The translations under genes were made by a program, and so were the position numbers. From the NCBI GenBank assembly GCA_027019085.1, contig JALUXG010000054.1, forward strand, positions 56,212 to 120,211: a stretch of DNA of 64,000 nt. Reading direction: 5' to 3'. The DNA comes from Rhodanobacteraceae bacterium. GTDB taxonomy: Bacteria; Pseudomonadota; Gammaproteobacteria; Xanthomonadales; Rhodanobacteraceae. This document shows positions 39,516-48,593 of the stretch, piece by piece. Every line of letters begins with the position of its first letter. Positions within the stretch are counted from its first letter, which is position 1. Below the pieces are notes generated by a model. That model had not been told where the DNA came from. It saw only the letters and a program-made list of their open reading frames with translations, and made no database searches.

Positions 39516-39797
39516 ATGCAAGCCATCTGGAAAGACTGCGTCATCGCCGAAAGCGACCATACTGTCGTCGTCGAAGGCAATCATTATTTCCCGCCGGAGT
39601 CGCTCAAGCGAGAATATTTCCGCGACAGCAGCCAGCACTCGACGTGCCCCTGGAAAGGCACGGCCAGCTATTTCGATGTCGTCGTCGACGACGAGGTCAA
39701 TGCCGGGGCAGCGTGGTACTACCCCGAGCCCGAGCCTGCGGCCGCACAGATTCGCGGCCATGTTGCTTTCTGGCGGGGCGTGAAAGTGCGCGACTGA
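39516..39797 (+). CDS. DUF427 protein
   Basis: 93 residues, a complete single DUF427 domain: MQAIWKDCVIAESDHTVVVE, HYFPPESLKREYF, TCPWKGTASYFDVVVD and AWYYPEPEPAA. These small all-beta proteins are common and uncharacterised. It follows the hydrolase-OsmC fusion by 43 bases on the same strand and is probably cotranscribed with it. Confidence 0.92.
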   Translation: MQAIWKDCVIAESDHTVVVEGNHYFPPESLKREYFRDSSQHSTCPWKGTASYFDVVVDDEVNAGAAWYYPEPEPAAAQIRGHVAFWRGVKVRD

Positions 39798-39829
39798 CCC
39801 GGGTCAATGAACGCCATGGAGCATGCACG

Positions 39830-41251
39830 TTGAACACGGCACACCTCCGCGCCAGCCATCCAGCAAGCGTCCATTGGTGCCGGCGTTGCGCGGGATGGCT
39901 GTTGCTTGGGGCTGCGTTGCTCGGCATAGCCGGTTGTGCCACGCGCGTATGGAACACGCGGATCAAACCTGTCGGCGTGGAGGATCGCTACGAGTTCAGG
40001 ACGCGCTTCCCGCACCTTCCCCGCGATACCTTCGTGGTCCTTGCCTTCTCCGGTGGCGGCACCCGTGCAGCCGCCTTCAGCTACGGCGTACTGGAAAAGC
40101 TGCGCGACACCGTTGTCACGGTGGATGGGCAGCCGACGCGTCTGCTGGACCTGGTGGACGTGATCACCTCGGTATCCGGGGGCAGCTATACCGCGGCTTA
40201 TTACGGCCTGTTCGGCGACCGCATCTTCGACGACTACCCGGCACGTTTCCTGTATCGCAACTGGCAGGGCGAATTGCTGGATTTGCTGCTGCACCCCGGC
40301 CATCTGCTCTCGATCGCCAGCTCCCATTACAACCGCAGTGACTTGGCCGCCGCCTACCTTAATCGCACCCTTTTCGATGGCAAGACATTTGCCGACATGT
40401 CGCCAGCAGGCTTGCCGATGATCATCATCAACGCGAGTGACTTGAACAACTCAACCACGTTTTCATTCATCCAGCAGCAGTTCGATTTCCTGTGTTCGGA
40501 CCTGTCGACCTATCCAGTCGCCGACGCGGTCGTGGCATCGGCAGCAGTGCCAGGGCCATTCGCGCCGATGGCATTGCGCAACTATGCCGATTGTCCGCAA
40601 AGGCACCAGCCCTGGGTCGCACAGTCGCTGGCACACGACGACCGGCTTTCGCGCCGCTACGCTGTAGCACTGGCGCTGTCGCGCTACGACGACCCCAGGA
40701 AAATGCCGATCCTGCGCTTGGTCGACGGCGGCGTGACCGACAACCTCGGCGTGCGCGGCTCGATGATGAGTCCGGTGGCGCAGTACGGCGACGTGTCGGA
40801 CATGGCCGGTGCGTTCACGCCCGGACAATTGCGCCGCGTCCGAAATGTGCTGGTCATCGTCGCCAATGCACAGGTCTATGCACCCTATGCGTGGTCGGAG
40901 AACGGCCGCGAGCCCGGCCTCATCGACACCTTGAGCGCATCGTTCGATGCCGCGTTGGGCATCCTCAACAACGAGACTGCAGCACTCGCCAAGAGGGGTT
41001 TCCTGAAATGGGCGCAGCACGTCAACGCGATGCGCCCGCCCGGTGCGCCCAAGGTGGACGTGAACTTCGTGGTGCTGACGTTCAACCAGATCACCGATCC
41101 CGCCGAGCGTCAACGCTTCAACGCGATGCCGACGACCTTTCATCTGCAGCCCGCGCAGGTGGATGCCCTGCGCGCCCTGGCAGGTCAGTTGCTCGACGAG
41201 TCACCGGAGTTCCGGTCGTTCCTGCGGGACTTGCAGAACGATGGGAAATGA
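39830..41251 (+). CDS. Patatin-like phospholipase, lipoprotein
   Basis: 473 residues. Lipobox LLGIAGC near residue 35 after a hydrophobic segment (WLLLGAALLGIAGC) predicts an outer-membrane or periplasmic lipoprotein. Patatin motifs: oxyanion GGGTRAAAF, nucleophile elbow SVSGGSY (GxSGG), and catalytic DGG in LVDGGVTDNLG. Probably hydrolyses phospholipid or other lipid esters. No ATG fits; the TTG at 39830 is chosen because GGAG lies 8 bases upstream. It overlaps nothing and follows the DUF427 gene by 32 bases. Confidence 0.88.
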   Translation: MNTAHLRASHPASVHWCRRCAGWLLLGAALLGIAGCATRVWNTRIKPVGVEDRYEFRTRFPHLPRDTFVVLAFSGGGTRAAAFSYGVLEKLRDTVVTVDGQPTRLLDLVDVITSVSGGSYTAAYYGLFGDRIFDDYPARFLYRNWQGELLDLLLHPGHLLSIASSHYNRSDLAAAYLNRTLFDGKTFADMSPAGLPMIIINASDLNNSTTFSFIQQQFDFLCSDLSTYPVADAVVASAAVPGPFAPMALRNYADCPQRHQPWVAQSLAHDDRLSRRYAVALALSRYDDPRKMPILRLVDGGVTDNLGVRGSMMSPVAQYGDVSDMAGAFTPGQLRRVRNVLVIVANAQVYAPYAWSENGREPGLIDTLSASFDAALGILNNETAALAKRGFLKWAQHVNAMRPPGAPKVDVNFVVLTFNQITDPAERQRFNAMPTTFHLQPAQVDALRALAGQLLDESPEFRSFLRDLQNDGK

Positions 41252-41811
41252 TGCCCGCGTTCGACAGAGCAAACGTTTCCCGCATGCTGCACCGGCCCAA
41301 TGACTCGCCCTGCCCCGGAAACCGCAGGCACTACAAGCCTCCCAGGCGCGCGGTAGATGCCATTCGCCCCATCAATAGCATGCCGAAAGACCCACCCTTC
41401 GCAGTCGGGACATGCATCATGCGCATGCCGGCATCCGTCCATTTGAGCGGCGCGCGTGCACTCGATGCCTCCATCCACGAACAAGGCGTCTGTGCGCCGG
41501 ATTTCGCACCAAATGAATCCTTTTGCGCCCGGGCCAGCTCTATGGGTTGCCGGACCCTCCCGGCCCACTCTTACGGAGACATGCATCATGAACAGCGCCG
41601 GCGCAGATGCAAATGACCCCTGCCCAGGGGACCTGGCATGCTCTCGATCGATCGCCTGATCCAGCGCATCTGGCCAAGAATCACACAGCGCGTTTAGTTC
41701 CCATGCAAGGCGTCGGCTCGTCATGAAAGATTTCGACTGCCCCACCGGTCCATATGCTGTCACCATGAACCTTCCCATCCGGATTCCGGACCCACTCACA
41801 GGAGGTGCAGC
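41252..41811. other. 560-bp region upstream of the arsenosugar operon
   Basis: No confident gene. The 12-base sequence ACATGCATCATG occurs twice (near 41410 and 41579); after the second lies a 23-residue frame, 41588-41659 (MNSAGADANDPCPGDLACSR...), preceded by ACGGAG, which is a possible but unproven small gene. GGAGG at 41801 belongs to the sigma-factor gene. The operon promoter should lie here. Confidence 0.4.
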
Positions 41812-42321
41812 ATGAGGCACGACCCTACATTGGTGGAAGCGGCCCGTCGGGGTGAGTTTTTCGCCCTTGAGCAACTGCTCACCGCTTGCCGACCCGACCT
41901 TCGCCGCATCGCGAATACGCAATGCGCATCCGGGGTGGACGCGGAGGATGCGGTGCAGGAATCCCTGCTGTTGATCTACAAGCGAATCGGGGCGTTGCGC
42001 ACCATCGCGTCGTTCCCGGCGTGGACATTTTCAATCGTGCGCCGGGAATGCCATCGACTCTGGCGAGCGATGCGTGGAGAGACGACATTGCCTGAGGCAG
42101 ACCATCCGCTGTTCGCCTATGTCGACAACTTCGAACTGCGCAGCGATCTAGCCGCAGCGATTCAATCGCTGCCGGACAAGTATCGTGAAGCCATTATCCT
42201 GCGCGACTTTGAGGAGTTCTCCATCAGCGAGATCGCCGACCGGCTACGGCTCACCCGCGCAGCGGTGAAGAGCCGTATCCATCGTGGCCGCCAGATGGTG
42301 CACGAATACATGCAAGACTGA
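41812..42321 (+). CDS. ECF-type sigma-70 family sigma factor
   Basis: 169 residues. Region 2 (ALEQLLTACRPDLRRIANTQ, then DAEDAVQESLLLIYKRIGAL and FPAWTFSIVRREC) and region 4 (LPDKYREAIILRDFEEFSIS, EIADRLRLTRAAVKSRIHRG), so a two-domain ECF sigma. GGAGG precedes the ATG. It heads an operon: the arsS TTG start is 16 bases after its stop. No anti-sigma factor with a membrane or zinc-finger domain is nearby, so its control is unclear; it may act on the operon itself. Confidence 0.9.
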   Translation: MRHDPTLVEAARRGEFFALEQLLTACRPDLRRIANTQCASGVDAEDAVQESLLLIYKRIGALRTIASFPAWTFSIVRRECHRLWRAMRGETTLPEADHPLFAYVDNFELRSDLAAAIQSLPDKYREAIILRDFEEFSISEIADRLRLTRAAVKSRIHRGRQMVHEYMQD

Positions 42322-42337
42322 CACTGGAGGCATCGCC

Positions 42338-43318
42338 TTGAACTGCGCTCTCGATATCTCGCGCCCACCCTTCACCCGCGTATTGCGCGAGCACGGCCTC
42401 GATCTGCCACGCACACCGCTGGAAATCCTGCAGGTCAACGTGGGTAAGCTGTGCGACCTGGCCTGCCATCACTGCCATGTGGAGGCCGGCCCGAAGCGCA
42501 CGGAAATCATGCAGCGCGTGACCGTGGAACGGATCCTCGACCTGCTCGCCGAGGCGCCGTACATCCACACCGTGGACCTCACCGGCGGCGCACCGGAAAT
42601 GAACCCGCATTTCCGCGACCTGGTGCGTGCCGCGCGGCGCATGGGCAAGAAGGTGATCGACCGTTGCAACCTGACCATCCTGCTGCGCGAGGGCCAGGAA
42701 GACACCGCCTGTTTTCTTGCCGAGGAAGGCGTGAACGTGGTCGCCTCGCTGCCGTGCTATACCAAGGCCAACGTGGAAAAACAGCGCGGCCGGCACGTCT
42801 TCGACCCCTCGATCCGCGCCCTGCGCATGCTGTGCGAACTGGGCTACGGGCAGCCCGGCAGCGGACTGGAACTGGACCTGGTCTACAATCCGGTCGGTGC
42901 CTCCCTGCCGCCTGCCCAGGCCGCGCTGGAAGCCGACTACAAGCGCGAACTGGCCGAGCATTTCGGCATCCGTTTCAACCATCTCTTCACCATCACCAAC
43001 ATGCCGATCAGGCGTTTCCTGCACCTGCTCGAACGCGAAGGGCGCTACGAAAGCTACATGCAGACCCTGCTCGATGCCTTCAATCCGCAGGCTGCGCAAG
43101 GCGTGATGTGCCGCAACCTGCTGTCGGTCGACTGGCGCGGGCATCTGTACGACTGCGACTTCAACCAGGCGCTCGATCTGCCCCTGGGCAACCGGTCCCG
43201 CACGCTGTGGGATATCCACTCCCTGTCGGAGATCGAAGCCCTGCCCATTGCCTTCGATGCACACTGCTTCGGCTGCACTGCCGGCAGCGGCAGCTCCTGC
43301 GGCGGCGCGTTGGCCTGA
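42338..43318 (+). CDS. arsS: Arsenosugar biosynthesis radical SAM protein ArsS
   Basis: 326 residues. Radical SAM cluster ligands CDLACHHC (Cys39, Cys43, Cys46), an SPASM-like C-terminus ending in CFGCTAGSGSSCGGALA, and the central PSIRALRMLCELGYG. ArsS uses S-adenosylmethionine to join a 5'-deoxyadenosyl group to dimethylated arsenic, the key step to arsenosugars. The homologue is often a selenoprotein at the C-terminal Cys-rich motif; here these are Cys. The TTG start at 42338 has GGAGG at 42326, 7 bases upstream, which settles it over longer ATG options. Confidence 0.92.
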   Translation: MNCALDISRPPFTRVLREHGLDLPRTPLEILQVNVGKLCDLACHHCHVEAGPKRTEIMQRVTVERILDLLAEAPYIHTVDLTGGAPEMNPHFRDLVRAARRMGKKVIDRCNLTILLREGQEDTACFLAEEGVNVVASLPCYTKANVEKQRGRHVFDPSIRALRMLCELGYGQPGSGLELDLVYNPVGASLPPAQAALEADYKRELAEHFGIRFNHLFTITNMPIRRFLHLLEREGRYESYMQTLLDAFNPQAAQGVMCRNLLSVDWRGHLYDCDFNQALDLPLGNRSRTLWDIHSLSEIEALPIAFDAHCFGCTAGSGSSCGGALA

Positions 43319-43348
43319 GCCTTTACCCACCAAGTACGGAGACAACCC

Positions 43349-44446
43349 ATGCCATCCGATGCCCTCGACACCCTGGCGTCCGTCAACCCGGTGCCCGGCA
43401 ACGAAACAGTGCACGAGAAGGTCCGCAGCTATTACGGCGAAACCCTCAGGGGAACCGGCGACCTTCGCACCAGCGCCTGCTGTATCAACACGGAAGTGCC
43501 TCTACATGTGCGCGAAACACTTGCCCTGCTGCATCCGGAAGTGACCGAGCGTTTCTACGGTTGCGGGTCGCCGATTCCCGATGCGCTGGAAGGCGCCACC
43601 GTGCTGGACCTGGGATGCGGCACCGGGCGCGACGTGTTCGTGCTGTCGCGGCTGGTGGGCGAGTCCGGACGCGTGATCGGCGTGGACATGACTGCCGAGC
43701 AGCTGGCGATCGCCGAGCGCCACCGCGACTATCATGCCGCCGCCTTCCGGCATGCGCGCAGCAATGTGACGCTGCTGTCGGGCGACCTGGCCGCACTGGA
43801 CCGCCTGGGCATCGAGGATGGTTCGGTCGACGTGGTGGTGTCCAACTGCGTGCTCAACCTGGTGCCCGACAAGGCCCGCGCCTTCGAGCAGATCGTTCGC
43901 GTGCTCAAGCCCGGTGGCGAGTTGTATTTCTCCGACGTGTTCGCCGACCGGCGTCTGCCCGCCGCTCTGATGGAAGATCCGGTGCTGCTGGGCGAGTGCC
44001 TGGCCGGCGCCCTGTACACCGAGGATTTCCGCCGTCTCCTGGCTGCGCTCGGCATCCACGACCCGCGCATCTGCGAACGTTCGCCGATCGACATCACCGA
44101 TGAGCTGATCCGTGAGCGTATCGGCTTTGCCCGTTTCGACTCGATCACCTGGCGTGCGTTCAAGCTGTCGCTGGAGGACCGCTGCGAGGATTACGGCCAG
44201 GTCGCCACGTACCTGGGTACGCTTGTCGGCAAGCCGCATGGTTTCGATCTGGACGACCACCACGCCTTCGAGACCGGCAAGCCGGAGCGGGTCTGCGGCA
44301 ACACCGCGGACATGCTGGTCGACACACGCTATCGCAGGCACTTTCGCGTCACCGGCGACAAGCGTCGGCATTTCGGCCTGTTCGATTGCAGCACGCCGGC
44401 TGCATCCGCGTCCCCGGCCACCTCGGGCCAGGCCTGCTGCGGATGA
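43349..44446 (+). CDS. arsM: Arsenite methyltransferase (ArsM-like) of the arsenosugar pathway
   Basis: 365 residues. SAM-binding motif VLDLGCGTGRDVFVLSRLVG (about 85-104); conserved arsenite-binding Cys: Cys44-Cys45 (TSACCINTE), the Cys in FYGCGSPIP, and the Cys in VVSNCVLNL. A long C-terminal extension follows (about 250-365), ending with QACCG. ArsM methylates arsenite to mono- and dimethyl species, the substrate of ArsS. 30 bases after arsS, and its stop overlaps the glycosyltransferase start (ATGA). Confidence 0.9.
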   Translation: MPSDALDTLASVNPVPGNETVHEKVRSYYGETLRGTGDLRTSACCINTEVPLHVRETLALLHPEVTERFYGCGSPIPDALEGATVLDLGCGTGRDVFVLSRLVGESGRVIGVDMTAEQLAIAERHRDYHAAAFRHARSNVTLLSGDLAALDRLGIEDGSVDVVVSNCVLNLVPDKARAFEQIVRVLKPGGELYFSDVFADRRLPAALMEDPVLLGECLAGALYTEDFRRLLAALGIHDPRICERSPIDITDELIRERIGFARFDSITWRAFKLSLEDRCEDYGQVATYLGTLVGKPHGFDLDDHHAFETGKPERVCGNTADMLVDTRYRRHFRVTGDKRRHFGLFDCSTPAASASPATSGQACCG

Positions 44447-45159
44447 TGAACGCTCCACATGCGCGAGCACCCGTTCCGGCGTTGTCGGTGATCGTCCCGG
44501 TAGCGCCAGGCGACACCACCTGGCGGCAGCTGTTGCCTGATCTGGGTGCGTTGCGCATGGGGGCCGAGGTCATCGTGGTACAGGCCGATCACCAGGAGAT
44601 TTCCGCGCCGCACGGCTGGCCGGCGCACCTTGTGCTTCGCCTGTACCGCGCACCGGCAGGACGCGCCCGACAACAGAACGTGGGCGCTGCAGTCGCGCGC
44701 GGCGATATGTTGTGGTTCGTGCATGCCGACTCGCGGCTTCCCGCAAGAACCTTGCTTGTGCTCGAACGCTATCTGGAGGGACCGGCCGATGCACTGGCCT
44801 TTTTCGATCTGCGTTTTGCGACTGACGGCCCGCGTCTTGCCTTCCTCAATGCCTGGGGCGCAAACCTGCGCTCGCGCTGGTTCGGCCTGCCCTTCGGCGA
44901 CCAGGGCCTGCTGCTGCCGCGTGTACGCTTCGAGGCGCTGGGTGGCTTCGACGAAACGCTGGGCAAGGGCGAGGATCACCTGCTGGTGTGGCAGGCGCGT
45001 CACTCCGGGCTGCCGCTGCGCAGTCTGAACGCGCCGATCCTGACCAGTGCGCGGACCTACATACGCGGCGGCTGGCTGCGCACCACCGTACGGCACGCCG
45101 TTCTGACCCTGGCCCAGATCCGCCATGCCCGGCGCATTCTTCGCGGACGGCGCTCGTGA
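44443..45159 (+). CDS. Arsenosugar biosynthesis glycosyltransferase (TIGR04283 type)
   Basis: 238 residues. GT2-fold: PALSVIVPVAPGDTTWRQLL start, donor DxD-like region in ARGDMLWFVHADSRLPART, and LGGFDETLGKGEDHLL acceptor stretch. This subfamily is almost always in arsS/arsM operons and is thought to add a sugar to the arsenic intermediate. Overlaps arsM by 4 bases and the next gene by 4 (GTGA). Confidence 0.88.
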   Translation: MMNAPHARAPVPALSVIVPVAPGDTTWRQLLPDLGALRMGAEVIVVQADHQEISAPHGWPAHLVLRLYRAPAGRARQQNVGAAVARGDMLWFVHADSRLPARTLLVLERYLEGPADALAFFDLRFATDGPRLAFLNAWGANLRSRWFGLPFGDQGLLLPRVRFEALGGFDETLGKGEDHLLVWQARHSGLPLRSLNAPILTSARTYIRGGWLRTTVRHAVLTLAQIRHARRILRGRRS

Positions 45160-45863
45160 GCACGGCGCTGGCCATCTTCGTCAAGACCCCCGGCACATCG
45201 CCGGTGAAAACCCGCCTTGCGCAGACCCTGGGGCGCGAGCAGGCCGAACGTTTCCATGTCCTGGCTGCGCAGGCTGTGGCCGCCGTGGCCTGTACGGCCG
45301 GCCCGGACATTCTGCCCTATTGGGCTGTTGCCGAATCCGCGGCACTCGGCCATCGGCTATGGACGCAATTCCCTGCCATCTGGCAAGGCACTGGCGGACT
45401 GGGCGAGCGCATGGACCGCGTGTTTTCCCGCTTGCAACGCCGGCATGGGAAGGTGCTGCTGCTGGGCGCGGACACGCCGCAAATCGACACCGCTATCCTG
45501 CATGCGGCTTGCCGCGCCCTGGAAGATCCAGCAACACCCCACGTGATCGGTCCGGCCAGCGACGGCGGTTTCTGGCTGTTCGGCGCCCGCTGTCCGGTCC
45601 CATCGGATATCTGGCATGCACCGCCTTACTCCTCCAGCCAGACTGCACGCATATTCGAGGATCGGCTTTCGACGCTTGGCGGCATCGCGCACCTTTCGAT
45701 GAAGACCGACCTCGACCATGCCGAGGACCTGCCCGCACTCGTGTGCGAACTCGACGCCTTGCCTGCACCCCTCCCCGCCCAGCAGGCCCTGCGCGCCTGG
45801 CTGGAGAAATGGTTAGGGTGCAGCGACTCCAACGAGACCCCAAGATGCACACCGCCCTGCTGA
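45156..45863 (+). CDS. Arsenosugar biosynthesis glycosyltransferase (TIGR04282 type)
   Basis: 235 residues. N-terminal ALAIFVKTPGTSPVKTRLAQ, the GADTPQIDTAIL metal/donor motif and IGPASDGGFWLFG of the nucleotidyltransferase-like A fold. Probably handles the nucleotide-sugar or a sugar transfer. GTG start at 45156 overlaps the previous stop. Its 3' end runs 19 bases into the proposed permease start. The C-terminus (CSDSNETPRCTPPC) is Cys-rich beyond the family norm. Confidence 0.85.
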   Translation: MSTALAIFVKTPGTSPVKTRLAQTLGREQAERFHVLAAQAVAAVACTAGPDILPYWAVAESAALGHRLWTQFPAIWQGTGGLGERMDRVFSRLQRRHGKVLLLGADTPQIDTAILHAACRALEDPATPHVIGPASDGGFWLFGARCPVPSDIWHAPPYSSSQTARIFEDRLSTLGGIAHLSMKTDLDHAEDLPALVCELDALPAPLPAQQALRAWLEKWLGCSDSNETPRCTPPC

Positions 45864-46932
45864 TCATCGCCCTGCTGCTGGCCGCCAGCAATGCGCCAAT
45901 GACAATTTCAAGGGCGTTGCCGCCCTGCACGGCAGCGGTGTCGCCGGGTACAGGACAAGCCTGGCCTGGACCAGCCTGACCACACTCGCGGGATCCCTGG
46001 TTTCGGCCCTGGTGGCCGGGACCCTGCTGCATGCCTTCACCGGTGCGGGCCTGGTACCGGGGCCAGTGACCACGCAAGCGAATTTTGCCCTGGCCATGGC
46101 CGGAGGCGCCGGACTCACGGTGGCCATGGCGAGTTGGCGCGGGCTGCCGATATCGACCACCCATGCCCTGATCGGCGCCATGACGGGAGCCGGCCTGGTG
46201 GTGGCCGGCAGCAGCCTGCATTTCGCCACGCTGGGAACGTCCTTTCTGCTGCCGCTGCTGGCCAGCCCGATCCTCGCCATGCTGCCCGCCTGGCTGCTGC
46301 GCCCGGTTTTCCGGGGTTTGGCGGAACGCGCGGCACGGATGCCGGAATGCGTGTGCCGGATACCCGGCGCGATGGTGCAAACCCCGGATGGACAAACCTT
46401 GCACATGGCCGGCGAAACCGTATCCGACAGCCACGTCGCATGCGCAAGGCACGGTGTCCGCAACCGTTGGTTGCGACCGGATGCGCGCGGGGCGGTGAAC
46501 AGCCTGCTGTTTCTGTCCGGGGGTGCTGCCAGCTTCGCACGAGGCCTGAACGACACGCCCAAGATCGCGGCCTTGCTGCTACCCCTGGCATCGCTGGATG
46601 CATCCACCTCGACCGGACTGGTCGGCGTGGCCATGATGGTGGGAGGACTCGTGGGGGCACACCGCGTGGCTCGCACCATGAGCCACCGCATCACCCGCCT
46701 TGACCCGGGCAATGCCCTGTCGGCCAGCCTGACCACGGCATTGCTGGTCGGTACGGCGAGTTTCAACGGGCTACCTGTATCGACCACCCATGTATCGGTC
46801 GGAGCACTGGCAGGAGCCGGTGGCAGACAGGGTGTGGACGGTCGTGTGCTGGGCCGGGTGATCGTGTCCTGGGTCGTCACCTTGCCGGTAGGGGCACTGC
46901 TGGGCGCGATGTGCATGTTGGGGTTACGCTAG
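45845..46932 (+). pseudogene. PiT-family phosphate (arsenate?) permease with a frameshift
   Basis: The ATG frame at 45845 begins like a PiT permease (MHTALLIIALLLAASNA), then fails; from about 45898 the PiT sequence continues one frame over: NDNFKGVAALHGSGVAGYRT, ISTTHALIGAMTGAGLV and the second signature (LVGTASFNGLPVSTTH). The expected N-G/A-NDNF would need one extra base (AATGGCGCC in place of AATGCGCC near 45891-45897). The remaining frame to 46932 holds both duplicated PiT domains intact. In arsenosugar operons this gene probably imports arsenate or phosphate. The loss of one G from GG could be a sequencing error. Confidence 0.8.
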
Positions 46933-46973
46933 TCCTCTCGGAGCATCGACTCCGATCGACAAGGCACAAGGCC

Positions 46974-47762
46974 ATGACACCGACCCGATACGATCACCCC
47001 TCCCGGCAACACCTGCCACGCTGGGCGCGTTACGTCGCCTGGCTGGGATTCTGGACAGGCCTCGCAGCGAGCCTGCTGATGCTGCTGGCCGGGCCGGCCT
47101 ACCGGCTGCACATCGTCAGTCTCGGCACGGCGTTCTCGCTGCTGGGGATGGCGGCCAAAGGCGGCGTGGGCGCTGCCGTGATTGCCCTGACCGGGCTGAT
47201 CCTGAGTCTGCTGGCAAGACGATCGCGCCTGGCCTGGATCGCCGGGCTGGGGCTGCTGATGGGCCCGCTGGCCTTTGTCCCGCCGTGGCTGTTCATGCAC
47301 AAGGCGCGCAGTGTGCCGCCGATCCATGACATCAGCACGGACACCCGGAACCCGCCGGCCTTCCAGGCCGTGCTGGCACTGCGCAAGCCCGGTGACAACA
47401 GTGCGGTCTATGCCGGACCGAAGCTGGCCGCGCAGCAGCATGCCGCCTATCCGGACATCCGCCCGCTGCATTTTGCCCAGCCGCCGGACAAGGTGTTCGC
47501 CGCCGCACTCGCGGTGGCGAAGGACATGGACTGGCACATCGATGCCGATCATCCGAAGGCCGGGCGCATCGAGGCCACCGCCACCACGTTCTGGTTCGGC
47601 TTCAAGGACGACGTGGTGATCCGCGTTGAGCCTGACGGCACGGGCACGCGGCTGGATATCCGCTCCGCCTCGCGCATCGGTGTCAGCGACGTGGGCAAGA
47701 ATGCTGATCGCATCCGTGACTTTCGCAGCCGTATTGACCAACGCCTTCGCGCCCCGGGCTGA
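46974..47762 (+). CDS. DUF1499 membrane protein
   Basis: 262 residues. Three membrane helices (YVAWLGFWTGLAASLLMLLA, a short second around ALTGLILSLLARR, and LAWIAGLGLLMGPLAFVPPW) precede a soluble DUF1499 domain (residues about 130-262; DIRPLHFAQPPDKVFAAALA, IEATATTFWFGFKDDVVIRV, RIGVSDVGKNADRIRDFRSR). This family is uncharacterised and usually follows unrelated genes. Convergent with the sterol desaturase gene. Confidence 0.85.
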   Translation: MTPTRYDHPSRQHLPRWARYVAWLGFWTGLAASLLMLLAGPAYRLHIVSLGTAFSLLGMAAKGGVGAAVIALTGLILSLLARRSRLAWIAGLGLLMGPLAFVPPWLFMHKARSVPPIHDISTDTRNPPAFQAVLALRKPGDNSAVYAGPKLAAQQHAAYPDIRPLHFAQPPDKVFAAALAVAKDMDWHIDADHPKAGRIEATATTFWFGFKDDVVIRVEPDGTGTRLDIRSASRIGVSDVGKNADRIRDFRSRIDQRLRAPG

Positions 47763-47768
47763 TGCCTT

Positions 47769-48593
47769 TCAGCTCTCGCTGGCGGGACGTTCCCGGTCGC
47801 CGTCCCGCCCCGAACGCACAAAGGGCTGCCAAAGCAGCCGTGGCAGTTGCTGTTCGCGCATTTCGCGAAAGACGTCGAGGCCCAGGCGCATGGCGGCCTG
47901 GGTTTCGCGGGGACGCTCGCGATAAGTGCCGAACCAGCGATCCCACCAGGATGCATTGAAGCCGAAATTGCGATTGTGCTCGTCGGCATGTACCGAATGG
48001 TGGATGCGATGCATGTCCGGGGTCACCACCACCCAGCGCAACACGCGGTCCAGACGCTCGGGCAGCGCCACGTTGGCATGCGTGAACAGGGCCAGGCTGC
48101 TGAGAATGATCTCGAAGATCAGCACCGCCAGCGGCGGCGCGCCCAGGGCCACGACTGCGCCGAGCTTGATGCCCAGCGAGAAAAGGATCTCCAGCGGATG
48201 AAAGCGCACCGCCGAGGTCGCATCCAGTGCCAGGTCGGTGTGATGCACCCGGTGCAATCGCCACAACCAGGACACCCGGTGCATCAGACGATGCTGCCAA
48301 TAGATGACCAGGTCGAGCAGCAGCACGCTCAGGCTTACGGAAAGCCAGTACGGTGCGTCGATCAGGTGAAACAGGCCCACATGCGTGCCTTCAAGGCGCA
48401 GGGCCACCGCGAAGGCCAGCCAGGGGGTGAACAGACGCAGGCTCAGGGTGTCGATCAGGCCGAAGCCAAGATTCACCGGCCAGCGACGCGTGCGTCTTGG
48501 TTCGGCGCGATTGCGCGGGAAGCGCCATTCGGCGAGCAGCAGCACGGCCAGCAGGACCGCGAAGAAACCAAGCCGGATCACGCCCTCAGTCAT
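47769..48593 (-). CDS. Sterol desaturase/fatty acid hydroxylase family protein
   Basis: 274 residues, membrane-bound. The eight-His di-iron pattern of the family is present: HRLMHR (about 110), HRVHHTD (about 125), and HRIHHS (about 205), plus a His in LFTHANV. Four membrane helices are predicted, with the His boxes on the cytosolic face. Such enzymes hydroxylate or desaturate lipids; the substrate here is unknown. GGAG precedes its start; it overlaps the end of rarA by 8 bases, so it is cotranscribed with it. Confidence 0.87.
   Translation of the reverse strand: MTEGVIRLGFFAVLLAVLLLAEWRFPRNRAEPRRTRRWPVNLGFGLIDTLSLRLFTPWLAFAVALRLEGTHVGLFHLIDAPYWLSVSLSVLLLDLVIYWQHRLMHRVSWLWRLHRVHHTDLALDATSAVRFHPLEILFSLGIKLGAVVALGAPPLAVLIFEIILSSLALFTHANVALPERLDRVLRWVVVTPDMHRIHHSVHADEHNRNFGFNASWWDRWFGTYRERPRETQAAMRLGLDVFREMREQQLPRLLWQPFVRSGRDGDRERPASES

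Noticed and set aside
42284..42337. Longer arsS start upstream of the TTG
   Set aside because: An ATG in that frame overlaps the sigma-factor gene, while TTG 42338 has GGAGG at the ideal distance.
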